From Marinilabiliales bacterium (GTDB taxonomy: Bacteria > Bacteroidota > Bacteroidia > Bacteroidales > SZUA-534), in the NCBI GenBank assembly GCA_003512955.1, contig DOTG01000026.1, positions 408,032 through 472,031 of the forward strand: a stretch of DNA of 64,000 nt, read 5' to 3'. The notes under the pieces were generated by a model. That model made no database searches. It was not told where the DNA came from and saw only the letters and a list, made by a program, of their open reading frames with translations. This document shows, in pieces, positions 54,211 through 63,847 of this stretch. Numbering within the stretch: position 1 is the first letter of the stretch; each line of letters begins with the position of its first letter. Position numbers and translations under genes: made by a program.

Positions 54211-55389
54211 ATGAAAACAGATTTTAATAAACGTCTTCAACAATTAAAGGAAGAGCACCAATTGCTGGTTACCCTGAAAAACCAACCTTTAACCGAAAGT
54301 TATAACGGAATCTATTACCGCTATAAAAATCCGGTTTTGACCAACCAGCATGCACCTCTCTTTTGGAGGTACGACCTCAACCCTCAAACCAATCCCCATT
54401 TAATGGAGCGGATTGGTATTAATGCAGCTTTCAACGCGGGAGCCATAAAATTCAATGGTGCCTATTTAGTAATAGCCCGGGTGGAAGGAAACGACCGCAA
54501 ATCGTTTTTTGCCGTGGCCGAAAGCCCAAACGGGATTGATAATTTCAAGTTCTGGGATTACCCTGTCCGTTTGCCCGAAACCGAAATTCCCGACACCAAT
54601 GTTTATGACATGCGCGTGGTGAAACATGAAGATGGTTGGATTTATGGCCTTTTCTGCACCGAGCGGAAAGACCCCAACGCGCCTGAAGGCGATACTTCGT
54701 CGGCAGTAGCCCAATGTGGCATTGCCCGGACCCGCGATCTCAAAAAATGGGAACGTTTGCCTGACTTAATTACTTACTCGGGACAACAACGGAATGTGGT
54801 GCTGCACCCCGAATTTGTAAACGGCAAATACGCCCTTTATACCCGTCCACAAGACGGTTTTATTGATACCGGATCGGGCGGTGGAATTGGATTTGGATTG
54901 ACCGATAGCATGGAACACGCCGAAGTTAAAGAGGAAGTCATCCTGGATAAAAAAACCTACCACACCATTTATGAAGTGAAAAACGGTCAGGGACCGGCAC
55001 CTATAAAAACCGACAAAGGTTGGCTGCATTTAGCCCACGGGGTTCGGAACACCGCCGCAGGGCTGCGCTACGTACTTTACCTGTTTATGACCGATTTAAA
55101 AGACCTGACCAAAGTAATTTACAAACCCGCCGGGCATTTCATTGCCCCCGTGGGAATAGAACGGGTAGGCGATGTTTCAAACGTGGTATTCTCCAATGGC
55201 TGGATTGCCGATAAAGATGGCACCGTTTATATTTATTACGCCTCGTCGGACACACGTTTGCATGTAGCCACCTCAACCATTGAACAATTGGTGGATTATT
55301 GCATGAACACCCCCGCCGACGGGTTGCGCAGTGCAACTTCCGTGGACAGCTTATATAAAATGATTGACAAAAACCTAAAACAACGCTAA
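54211..55389 (+). CDS. GH130 4-O-beta-D-mannosyl-D-glucose phosphorylase
   Basis: The 392-residue protein has no signal peptide and is cytoplasmic. It fits the GH130 five-bladed propeller of the Bacteroides mannosylglucose phosphorylase type (about 390 residues). Asp133 in TNVYDMR sits where the catalytic acid is expected. Other family text includes FNAGAIKFNGAYLVIARVEG and ARTRDLKKW. The reaction is mannosylglucose plus phosphate to mannose 1-phosphate plus glucose. It depends on a mannobiose 2-epimerase, which begins at 63848. It precedes susC by 10 bases. Confidence 0.9.
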   Translation: MKTDFNKRLQQLKEEHQLLVTLKNQPLTESYNGIYYRYKNPVLTNQHAPLFWRYDLNPQTNPHLMERIGINAAFNAGAIKFNGAYLVIARVEGNDRKSFFAVAESPNGIDNFKFWDYPVRLPETEIPDTNVYDMRVVKHEDGWIYGLFCTERKDPNAPEGDTSSAVAQCGIARTRDLKKWERLPDLITYSGQQRNVVLHPEFVNGKYALYTRPQDGFIDTGSGGGIGFGLTDSMEHAEVKEEVILDKKTYHTIYEVKNGQGPAPIKTDKGWLHLAHGVRNTAAGLRYVLYLFMTDLKDLTKVIYKPAGHFIAPVGIERVGDVSNVVFSNGWIADKDGTVYIYYASSDTRLHVATSTIEQLVDYCMNTPADGLRSATSVDSLYKMIDKNLKQR

Positions 55390-55399
55390 ATACAATATT

Positions 55400-58300
55400 A
55401 TGAAAAAATCTACACGGACCTGGGTTTTGCAGCTCCTTAGTTTCCTCATACTACCGTTGGGGCTATTCGCGCAAAATGCTTCCATCACCGGAAAGGTGAT
55501 TGACAAAAACGGGGAGCCCTTAATTGGGGTAAACCTAATGATAAAGGGAACCACCATCGGGACCGTTTCCGACCTTGATGGAAATTATACCATAAGTGGT
55601 GTCCCCAATCAATCGGTTGAGGTGGTTGCCAGTTTTATTGGCTACACCAACTTAACCAAACAATTAGACCTAACCAATGCCAAAACAGCCACGCTAAACT
55701 TTACACTCCTTGAAGATATTGCCGAACTTTCGGAAGTTGTAGTAATTGGGTATGGTACCCAAAAGAAATCGGATCTGACCAGCTCTGTAGCAGTTGTAAA
55801 TGCTGAAGACATTGAGCAATCACGTGCAACAAATATCCAAGAGGCACTTCAGGGACGTACTGCCGGAGTAAAGGTATTGAATAATTCAGGTGCTGCTGGT
55901 TCAGGCGTTAAAGTCGAAATCCGTGGTATCACGTCCATCAACGGAACGGATCCGGTGTGGGTGGTTGATGGTATTATTTCCGACCCTCGCTCTGTAAACG
56001 CCAATGATATCTTATCTATGTCAATATTGAAAGACGCCTCGTCCACTGCTATTTATGGATCACAAGGCGCGGGTGGGGTTGTTCTGATCACTACCAAAAA
56101 AGGAGAAGCCGGCAAAACAAAAGTTTCTTTCAATGCCTGGGGTGGGGTTAGTAATATCGTCAAAACTTTAGATATGGCCTCAGGTCCTGAATTCGCAAAA
56201 ACCTACCATGAATGGGAAGTATTAGCAAAAAAAAGAAAGTATTTCTTTTCAAATCCAGATACTTTACCGACCTATGATTATCAAGATAAGATTTTTAGGC
56301 AAGCCACCACTCAAAGTTACGATTTAGGAGTAACCGGAGGTAGCGAAAAATCAACCTTTTATATGGGGGTTGGATACCAAAACCAACATGGTATTTTAAA
56401 AAACAACGATTATAAGAAATTGACCGCCCGGATCAACTCAGAACATAAAGCCAACAAATGGCTGACTATTGGTGAAAATTTTTCTTTTAACCAACAACAA
56501 ACATCAGGGTTTGAGGAGTGGGAATTGTTTAATGAATATGCCACCCCAATTTTACAGGCCATTCAATACCATTCCTTTGTAGAACCTTATGGTGATAAAT
56601 TGACAGAATCGGAATACGATGAAGGCTGGTCCTTTACTCCCCTTGGAAACACGGCAAACCCTTTATCTACTATTGCACTGAAACACCGGGAAAATACCAG
56701 CAATGCAATTTCCGGAACACTCTTCGCTAAAATTGCCCCCTTTGAAGGCCTTACATTCGAAACCCGGGTGAATGGGAATTTAGGTTTTAGCAACAGTTAC
56801 AATTTTACCCCTATCTACTATATCACCAGTTCCTTAAAAAACAGTAACAGCAAGATTGCCCGGGATTCATACCGGAACAAAGGCTGGAACATCCAGAATC
56901 TGCTTACCTACAATAAAACGCTTTTCGATGTACACAACATCAGCCTGTTGGCAGGTTTTGAATCGAAATACGGTAAAAGCGAATGGGAAAGCGGCGAACG
57001 GTGGGACCTTATCAACCAATCTCCCGAAATGTGGTACTTTAATGCCAGTACCAATGATACTTTACTAGCACAATTACCAAGTGGTGGCGCTTCTGAAGGG
57101 AGTGAGTATAGTTACCTGGGCCGTATAAGTTATGACTACAAAGGACTGATTCTTACTCAATTTAACATGAGAAAAGATTATAGTTCCAAATTTGGCCCGC
57201 AAAACCGTTACGGGTATTTCCCTTCCTTTTCGGCCGGTTTTAAATTTAGTGAACTTGATATCGTCCGGAACACTTTGCCATTCATGAATTTTGGAAAAAT
57301 CCGCGCAGGTTGGGGTAAAATCGGGAATAGTGTAATTCCTGAAAACGTATATTACCCAACGGTTGCTTTTGAAAATGTTTATATGTACAGTTTTACCAAT
57401 CTTTCCTCTTCAGCCACAGGTGCAGGTCCCAATAAGATGCCAAATTATGAAGTAGGATGGGAAGGGGTTGTTACAACCAACCTTGCTCTGGATTTACAAT
57501 TTTTCGACAGTAAATTATCAATTACTACGGAGCTTTTCAATAAACACAACGATGAAATGCTGATGGAAACACCTGTTGCTTATTGGGCAGGTTACATTGT
57601 CCGGGATATTTGGCATGAAGGTGGGACAGGTAACCCGATCCTGAATGTTGGTCGCCTGACCACAAAAGGAGTAGAAGCAGCCATCGGGTGGAAAGAGCAA
57701 AGAGGCGATTTCCGTTATGAGGCCAATGGGAATTTCACCTATCTAAAGACCCAGACGGGGGCAATTTCCCCTGACACTTTGTTGGCAGGTGGTATCAAAG
57801 GTATTAACGGATATTTAACCAAAACCATCGAAGGCCAACCAGTTGGTGATTATTATGGTTATATTGCCGATGGTATATTCCGTCTTTCCGACATGCCCAA
57901 TGCCGATGGAATTGTAACCAATCAACCCTATACCTTAGTGGATGGTGACACCATTTATGCACAACCCAAAGCACAACCAGGTGATATCCGCTTCCGCGAT
58001 GTGAATGGCGATGGAAAATTAGATAATTCTGACATTGTACCCATCGGAAACCCCAACCCAAAATTCCTATTTGGATTAAACCTGAATCTGGAGTACGGAA
58101 ATCCAAATATGGGATATGTAGATATGTCTCTATTCATGCAGGGAACCATTGGCAACAAGATATTTAATGCTGTCAAATTTTACCAGTGCAATACCGACGG
58201 AGCCTTTAACTGGAGCAGCGACTATGCAAACGACCACTACACGGTGGAGCTGGTTGACCGTAACGGTGAAATAGCTTCTGTTGCCAACGACAACGCCAAA

Positions 58301-58609
58301 TACCCACGTATTGATCCCAAAGGTGACAATGAAAATTTCACAACCCTATCAAGTTTTTATATTGAGGACGGTTCCTATCTGAGACTAAAAAACATTGAGA
58401 TTGGATATACTGCACCGGAAAAAATCACAAAAATAGTTGATATTGAGAAATTTAGGGTGTTTTTTGGAGCTAAAAATCTACTCACATTTACCAAATATAG
58501 TGGCATGGATCCTGAAATAGGCAGCACCGGTGTACTTGTCCGTGGACTTGATCAAGCAGCCTACCCACAATCCCGGATGTACACCATTGGAATAAATGTT
58601 ACTTTCTAA
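55400..58609 (+). CDS. SusC-type TonB-linked outer-membrane transporter
   Basis: The 1069-residue protein has a signal peptide (about 1-25, ending LFAQ), a carboxypeptidase-regulatory-like domain (about 28-105), a TonB box region (VVVIGYGTQKKSDLT), a plug (about 115-235, with ALQGRTAGVKV and KDASSTAIYGSQGAGGVVLI) and a barrel ending YTIGINVTF. It imports oligosaccharides, here presumably manno-oligosaccharides made by GH26 and GH5. It lies 10 bases after GH130 and 19 bases before susD. Confidence 0.94.
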   Translation: MKKSTRTWVLQLLSFLILPLGLFAQNASITGKVIDKNGEPLIGVNLMIKGTTIGTVSDLDGNYTISGVPNQSVEVVASFIGYTNLTKQLDLTNAKTATLNFTLLEDIAELSEVVVIGYGTQKKSDLTSSVAVVNAEDIEQSRATNIQEALQGRTAGVKVLNNSGAAGSGVKVEIRGITSINGTDPVWVVDGIISDPRSVNANDILSMSILKDASSTAIYGSQGAGGVVLITTKKGEAGKTKVSFNAWGGVSNIVKTLDMASGPEFAKTYHEWEVLAKKRKYFFSNPDTLPTYDYQDKIFRQATTQSYDLGVTGGSEKSTFYMGVGYQNQHGILKNNDYKKLTARINSEHKANKWLTIGENFSFNQQQTSGFEEWELFNEYATPILQAIQYHSFVEPYGDKLTESEYDEGWSFTPLGNTANPLSTIALKHRENTSNAISGTLFAKIAPFEGLTFETRVNGNLGFSNSYNFTPIYYITSSLKNSNSKIARDSYRNKGWNIQNLLTYNKTLFDVHNISLLAGFESKYGKSEWESGERWDLINQSPEMWYFNASTNDTLLAQLPSGGASEGSEYSYLGRISYDYKGLILTQFNMRKDYSSKFGPQNRYGYFPSFSAGFKFSELDIVRNTLPFMNFGKIRAGWGKIGNSVIPENVYYPTVAFENVYMYSFTNLSSSATGAGPNKMPNYEVGWEGVVTTNLALDLQFFDSKLSITTELFNKHNDEMLMETPVAYWAGYIVRDIWHEGGTGNPILNVGRLTTKGVEAAIGWKEQRGDFRYEANGNFTYLKTQTGAISPDTLLAGGIKGINGYLTKTIEGQPVGDYYGYIADGIFRLSDMPNADGIVTNQPYTLVDGDTIYAQPKAQPGDIRFRDVNGDGKLDNSDIVPIGNPNPKFLFGLNLNLEYGNPNMGYVDMSLFMQGTIGNKIFNAVKFYQCNTDGAFNWSSDYANDHYTVELVDRNGEIASVANDNAKYPRIDPKGDNENFTTLSSFYIEDGSYLRLKNIEIGYTAPEKITKIVDIEKFRVFFGAKNLLTFTKYSGMDPEIGSTGVLVRGLDQAAYPQSRMYTIGINVTF

Positions 58610-58628
58610 CCTTAAAATCAAGAGTATT

Positions 58629-60383
58629 ATGAAACGAAATATTTCAAAATTTTCTTTAATCATCCTGCTAACTGGCTTTTTTGTTGCCTGTTCCGATGAT
58701 TTTTTAGATTTCAAACCCATTGCTTTGGATACTACAGAGAGCTTTTACACCAACTTTGAGGCTCTTGATTTTACGGCCACAGCAGCTTATGGCATGTTAG
58801 CTACCCGTGACTTGTATGATGTTTTTTATACCATCGGGTTCCAGAGTATCTCCGATGATACCGAAGTCGGTGGCGAAAATGTAAACGACTGGGGAGAATT
58901 CCAACGGTTCGATCGGTTGACCCATACGCCAAACGAATCGAAAGTGGAGCCCATGTGGGCTTACCCATATAAAGGTATCCGTTTTGCCAATACCTATTTA
59001 TTTTATATGGAAAAGGTCCGCGAACAGGAATTGTTAACTTCAAAAACACCGGAAGAATATGCCCAAACTTCAGCTTTGATTGATTTACGGGCTGCAGAAA
59101 TGCTCTTTTTACGTGCATTCTTTCATTTTACTTTAGTCCAGATTTATGGAGGAGTTCCTATTGCTGATCAATTAGTGAGCCCAAGTATGCTTAAACAACC
59201 CCGGAACAGTATTGCTGAGGTGCTTCACTTTATAGAGTCCGATTTACAAGCTGCTATTCCATTATTGAAGCAAAAAAGTGAACTGGGAGCAGAGGTGGGG
59301 CGAGCATCCAAAGGAGCTGCTCAGGCCTTGCTGGCCAAGGCTTATTTGTATGAATCGTCGTATGCCGAAAACTATCCCGGCGATTACCGTTTCCAAGGTT
59401 GCCAAAACCGCTATGCCGATGCATTAATCCAAGCCGAAGCCGTAATAGGTTCCACTACCGAATATAATCTGGTTGGAATTAATGGCGAACGCTTCGCATC
59501 ATGGCGCGTAAACACGGGAAATACCATTGGCGGATTCCGTTGGGTATTTACCGTTGATGGTGAGAACAGCGGTGAAAGCGTGTGGGAAATTGAAAACGTG
59601 AAAGATGGTAAAGGTTGGACCTATAGCCGAGGCAATGAATTAACCATTTATACTACGGTCCGGTTTACCAATAAAGCCGATGGTACCCAACAGGGTGGTT
59701 TTGGCTGGAGTTTTAATTTACCCACCCAATATTTGATTGATGCCTTTGGAAATCAGGACAGCCGCGAAACGGGCCTGAATTCTTCACCCGTTGATCCAGA
59801 ATTGGATCCCCGTTTTTCAACCACTGTTGGACGTGAAGGTGATACCGTGTTGTACCCTTCGGGAGGAAGCGGAACATGGGTAACAATGAACTTTTCAAAC
59901 CTGCCCACAGGAACTATTGGCCGCAAATACGAATGCTCTCCTTCAGAATATTGGGCTACTATGGCCAACCATCACGACGGCCCTTTCAACATCCGCTTGA
60001 TCCGCTATGCCGATGTGGTTTTGATGGCCGCCGAAGCTGCTTTTAAAACCGGCGACGAACCCAAAGCCCTGCAATATGTAAACGATGTACGTACCCGTGC
60101 CCGGATGTCCGGTGAAACCGGGTATCCCGAAAATTTAACCGCTCTTTCGTTCATGGATATTGTGCACGAGCGGCGCCTTGAGTTTGCCTGTGAACAAAGC
60201 CGTTTCTTTGATTTGGTTCGCTGGAACCTGGCCTATGATTTTATAAACAACACCACGTTAGCTTCCATGGGCGAGGGTTTTACGTTAGCTTTTGAAAAAG
60301 GGAAGCATGAATTCTTCCCCATCCCAACTACTGAAATTCAATTAACCGAAGGGGCCTTGCAACAATATGAAGGCTGGAAATAG
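58629..60383 (+). CDS. SusD/RagB-type glycan-binding lipoprotein
   Basis: The ATG at 58629 gives 584 residues starting MKRNISKFSLIILL with lipobox FFVAC (Cys21); a longer frame starts inside the end of susC and is rejected. It has the RagB/SusD layout: an N-terminal segment (DFLDFKPIALDTTESFYTN), TPR-like helices (about 85-250; AEMLFLRAFFHF, AQALLAKAYLY) and the C-terminal YADVVLMAAEAAFKTGD and ERRLEFACEQSRFFDLVRW. It caps the SusC barrel and delivers glycan to it. Confidence 0.95.
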   Translation: MKRNISKFSLIILLTGFFVACSDDFLDFKPIALDTTESFYTNFEALDFTATAAYGMLATRDLYDVFYTIGFQSISDDTEVGGENVNDWGEFQRFDRLTHTPNESKVEPMWAYPYKGIRFANTYLFYMEKVREQELLTSKTPEEYAQTSALIDLRAAEMLFLRAFFHFTLVQIYGGVPIADQLVSPSMLKQPRNSIAEVLHFIESDLQAAIPLLKQKSELGAEVGRASKGAAQALLAKAYLYESSYAENYPGDYRFQGCQNRYADALIQAEAVIGSTTEYNLVGINGERFASWRVNTGNTIGGFRWVFTVDGENSGESVWEIENVKDGKGWTYSRGNELTIYTTVRFTNKADGTQQGGFGWSFNLPTQYLIDAFGNQDSRETGLNSSPVDPELDPRFSTTVGREGDTVLYPSGGSGTWVTMNFSNLPTGTIGRKYECSPSEYWATMANHHDGPFNIRLIRYADVVLMAAEAAFKTGDEPKALQYVNDVRTRARMSGETGYPENLTALSFMDIVHERRLEFACEQSRFFDLVRWNLAYDFINNTTLASMGEGFTLAFEKGKHEFFPIPTTEIQLTEGALQQYEGWK

Positions 60384-60393
60384 CAACACCCAA

Positions 60394-60417
60394 GGGTATC
60401 CCAGGTTTGGGGTACCC
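60394..60417 (+). other. Strong hairpin between susD and the CBM9 protein gene
   Basis: GGGTATCCCA (60394-60403) pairs with TGGGGTACCC (60408-60417) across a 4-base loop, with one G-T pair. No T tract follows at once, so it is more likely an mRNA processing or stabilising hairpin than a terminator. Confidence 0.5.
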
Positions 60418-60463
60418 AAATTATACATTCAATTATTTATTTTTTAACTAAATTTTATTAATT

Positions 60464-62437
60464 ATGAGAAAACTAATCTTTACGCTTTTGATGGCACTGG
60501 TCCTGGGCAACCTGGGTTGGGCTCAAACAGTGATTTTCGATCCGGCAACATACACGGGTTCGTTGCCAAACAAAATGTCCATCGTGGACATTGACGGAGC
60601 TAAATACCTACAGGTAATTGTAGATGGATGGAATTCAACCTTGAACATTCCCGAAGTGACTACCATTTTAGGCACACAGCTTACAGGATACGTTCGCTAC
60701 CGCCAAGGTACCCCTACGGTTGAAGCTGGTTTAACCCTGGATAAAATTGTTACTGCTGTACAGGTAATGGATACTGTACATAAAGTACCTGCTTCATGGA
60801 ACCCAAGCCAGATGATCCCTGCTGCTACTACTTTAGGTGGAAATCCATCACAACCTGAATTTACTTTCTACAAAAAGGATTTAACCCCCGAAATGACGTT
60901 GGCCCACCAAATCCAGTTCTTCGGACAAGAAATGGTAAACTGGGGCCCAACCGTGGGTGACACTATCTGGGTAGGAAAAGTGGCAACTGTGGATGCCAGT
61001 GTATTGTTCGATCCCGCAACCGTTGATGTTAGCACTTTACCCGAAGGAATGGAAATTGTTGAAGAAGGTGGGGTAAAACTTCTTAAAGCCAAAGTAAACG
61101 GATGGAATACCAATTTAACTATCCCATCTTTTGAAACTGGCAAAAACAACAAGATGACCGTAAGTATGAAATATGATGCAGGAACATCTGGCGTAGCTGC
61201 TGCAAACTGTCAGGCCTTTGTTCAACCTACAGGTGGAGGTACTGGCTTATTTGCTGCTACCATCAACCCAGCTCCAACTACTTTAACGGAAGTAACCGTT
61301 GATGCCAAACCAAATGTGACAGTTACCGGGTTGCAAATTGCTGCTCAACAAAACTCTGGCAGTTGGGATGCAGTAACCGATGCATATGTGTATGTAAGCA
61401 AAATTACAGTTAGCTATTACGAATTACAACCTGCTGTTGCACCAAATACTGCAGATGTTAACTTTACCGAATTAGAGCTTGAAATTGATGGTTTGTACGA
61501 CGATGCTTTCGATGCTTCAACTATTAACCTGCTGAACCGTGTAGCTAATGGTACCGTGAGCGGTGTAGCCGCTGCTGCCAATGCTACTGTATCGGCAGAC
61601 AATGCTGATAATTATGGCGAATGGATGGCTGTTTGGGATATAAAAAACCTATACCTGTTCTTCGATGTAGTGGATAACGACCCTGTGGCTTTAGGTGGAA
61701 GCACTACCCCTTGGATGAACGATGGTATTGAATTATTTGCCGACATCCAAAACCGTCGTTACATGGGTCAGGCCCGTATCTCTGGCGAACAGCACCAATT
61801 CCGTTTCAACGTGGGTACCGATGGACCAGCTCATGGTAACGATGCCACCGGCGCCAATGCTTTTGGTATGGATGGATTCTTTGGAATTAACGATACAACA
61901 AACATTAAATTTGCAGTAATCGAAGGAACTTCAAATTATTCCATTGAAATTGCCATTCCTTGGGCAACCTTGTTCCGCACCAGCTCAAATACCAACATTG
62001 ATGCCGTTGATTTGGCCGATGGTGGGGTTTATAACGGAAAGAAAATTGCTTTGGAACTTTCAATTTTGGATGCTACGGCTCAAGATCAACGCAAATCAAT
62101 CCTGAACTGGTCAAACAATACCGGTGAAGATAAAGCATACCTTACCAACGAATTCTGGGGCGAAATTACCTTGAAAGGCGGGCCTGATGGTATCATCACC
62201 AAAAAGGCTATTCCATCATTGGTGGTATATCCAAACCCGGCTTCTACCGAATTGAATATTGAAATGGCCAACGTGTCAAACGTTCAAATTTACAATGTGT
62301 TAGGAGCCAAAGTAGCTAACGTTAAATTATCAGGTATCCAAAAAGTAGATGTTTCTGCATTAAATGCCGGCGTGTATGTAGTAAAAGCTACCGACAGCAA
62401 AGGCAAAGTGGCAGTTACCAAATTCAATAAAAAATAG
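60464..62437 (+). CDS. T9SS-sorted surface glycan-binding protein with CBM9 domain
   Basis: The 657-residue protein has a signal peptide (1-20, ending GWAQ), two tandem jelly-roll-like repeats (about 22-175 and 183-325; both open with FDPAT and share the VDGWN/VNGWN segment), a CBM9-type domain (about 338-575; AVWDIKNLYLFFDVVDND) and a T9SS type A sorting domain from about 585 (VVYPNPASTELNIEM, ending KFNKK). There is no catalytic motif. It sits where SusE/SusF-like lipoproteins usually lie, but uses T9SS instead of a lipid anchor. It should bind mannan at the cell surface or be released. Confidence 0.85.
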   Translation: MRKLIFTLLMALVLGNLGWAQTVIFDPATYTGSLPNKMSIVDIDGAKYLQVIVDGWNSTLNIPEVTTILGTQLTGYVRYRQGTPTVEAGLTLDKIVTAVQVMDTVHKVPASWNPSQMIPAATTLGGNPSQPEFTFYKKDLTPEMTLAHQIQFFGQEMVNWGPTVGDTIWVGKVATVDASVLFDPATVDVSTLPEGMEIVEEGGVKLLKAKVNGWNTNLTIPSFETGKNNKMTVSMKYDAGTSGVAAANCQAFVQPTGGGTGLFAATINPAPTTLTEVTVDAKPNVTVTGLQIAAQQNSGSWDAVTDAYVYVSKITVSYYELQPAVAPNTADVNFTELELEIDGLYDDAFDASTINLLNRVANGTVSGVAAAANATVSADNADNYGEWMAVWDIKNLYLFFDVVDNDPVALGGSTTPWMNDGIELFADIQNRRYMGQARISGEQHQFRFNVGTDGPAHGNDATGANAFGMDGFFGINDTTNIKFAVIEGTSNYSIEIAIPWATLFRTSSNTNIDAVDLADGGVYNGKKIALELSILDATAQDQRKSILNWSNNTGEDKAYLTNEFWGEITLKGGPDGIITKKAIPSLVVYPNPASTELNIEMANVSNVQIYNVLGAKVANVKLSGIQKVDVSALNAGVYVVKATDSKGKVAVTKFNKK

Positions 62438-62450
62438 TAGGTTTTAGTTT

Positions 62451-62488
62451 AAAGGTGCAGGGGACAGCAATGTTTCCTGCACCTTTTT
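62451..62488 (+). terminator. Intrinsic terminator after the CBM9 protein gene
   Basis: AAAGGTGCAGG (62451-62461) pairs with CCTGCACCTTT (62476-62486) and is followed by T. It should end or reduce transcription into the GH5 gene. Confidence 0.75.
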
Positions 62489-62495
62489 AAATTTC

Positions 62496-62518
62496 AACGG
62501 CTTTTCAGGCCGTTTTTA
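62496..62518 (+). terminator. Second terminator-like hairpin before GH5
   Basis: AACGGC (62496-62501) pairs with GCCGTT (62509-62514), followed by a T run. It lies 8 bases after the first terminator and 16 bases before the GH5 start. Confidence 0.6.
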
Positions 62519-62533
62519 ATTCATTCCTAACGC

Positions 62534-63844
62534 ATGCTTAAGTTTTACACATATCTTTTATCCCTCAGTTTCCTGATTTTCTTTTCAGGATGCCAACAAG
62601 CTGCTCAAAAAGATTTTATCTCAGTAAATGAAGGCCAATTCATTAGAAATGGAAAGTCCTATCATTACATTGGCACCAACTATTGGTACGGTGCCAGCCT
62701 GGCTGCCGATACCCTTGGCGGCGACCGGATGCGGCTGACCAAAGAACTCGATTTTTTAAAAGCCCTCGGGATTGATAACCTGCGGATTATGGTAGGTGCC
62801 GAAGGCCCCGACAACCAACCTTACCGGGTAACACCCGCGTTGGTAAAAAAACCCGGAACCCTCAGCCCGAAATTACTTGAAGGGCTCGATTATGTATTGA
62901 ACGAAATGCGCAAGCGCGATATGGTCGCTGTTTTATACCTGACCAACAACTGGGAATGGTCGGGCGGAATGGCCCAATACCTGAACTGGAACGGCTACGG
63001 CCCGTTTGTAAACCCAAATGTTCCGCCCAATACCTGGAACGATTTTTACCAATACCAAAAACAATTTTATAGCTGCCAACCCTGTATGGAGCAGCTCAAC
63101 CAATTTATTACGGAAATTATTGGCCGTACCAATTCGGTAAACGGCATTAAATATACCAACGACCCAACCATTATGGCCTGGGAACTGGCCAACGAACCCC
63201 GCCCCATGGCCGAAGACAACTTTGAACCCTTCATCCGGTGGATACAATCTACATCGGAACTGATTAAAAAACTCGACCCCAACCACCTGGTAACTGCCGG
63301 CAACGAAGGCGAGAAAGGCTGTTCCGAATCGCTGGCTTTGTTCGACACCATCCATAGTTTTAAAAGTATTGATTATTTAACCATTCATATCTGGATAAAA
63401 AACTGGGGCTGGTACAATGCACAACAGGCCGATTCCACCTATCCTTTAGCTATGGAAAAGGTCCAAAAATACTTTGACGATCATTTGGCCATTGCCCGTA
63501 AATTAAACAAACCCATGGTTTTGGAAGAGTTCGGCATCGGCCGCGACGGCGAAATACTTTCCACCGGAAGTACCATAAAATACCGCGACCGGTATTACGG
63601 GTATTGCTTTAGCCAGGTTGCCAAAAGCGTAGCAGAAGGCGATCATTTGGCAGGTGCCAACTTTTGGACCTTTGGCGGTTTTACCCAGCCTATCAGTGGT
63701 CAGACTTTTTGGAAAGCAGGCGATCCCTACTCCGGCGATCCTCCACAAGAACCACAGGGGTTAAACTCAGTATATCCGGGCGATACATCAACCATGGAAA
63801 TCATAAAAAAATACAACATTCAGTTCAACCGAATAGAACCTTGA
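62534..63844 (+). CDS. GH5 endo-beta-1,4-mannanase lipoprotein (GH5_7-like)
   Basis: The 436-residue protein has a lipobox FFSGC with Cys20. The barrel carries the GH5 mannanase text GTNYWYG (47-53), the acid/base Glu221 in ELANEPRP and the probable nucleophile Glu332 in LEEFG. YLTNNWEWSGG and HIWIKNWGW are typical of subfamily 7 mannanases. It should cut mannan outside the cell or in the periplasm and complement GH26. It comes after two terminator-like hairpins but only 3 bases before the epimerase gene, so those two form one unit. Confidence 0.93.
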   Translation: MLKFYTYLLSLSFLIFFSGCQQAAQKDFISVNEGQFIRNGKSYHYIGTNYWYGASLAADTLGGDRMRLTKELDFLKALGIDNLRIMVGAEGPDNQPYRVTPALVKKPGTLSPKLLEGLDYVLNEMRKRDMVAVLYLTNNWEWSGGMAQYLNWNGYGPFVNPNVPPNTWNDFYQYQKQFYSCQPCMEQLNQFITEIIGRTNSVNGIKYTNDPTIMAWELANEPRPMAEDNFEPFIRWIQSTSELIKKLDPNHLVTAGNEGEKGCSESLALFDTIHSFKSIDYLTIHIWIKNWGWYNAQQADSTYPLAMEKVQKYFDDHLAIARKLNKPMVLEEFGIGRDGEILSTGSTIKYRDRYYGYCFSQVAKSVAEGDHLAGANFWTFGGFTQPISGQTFWKAGDPYSGDPPQEPQGLNSVYPGDTSTMEIIKKYNIQFNRIEP

Positions 63845-63847
63845 CAC

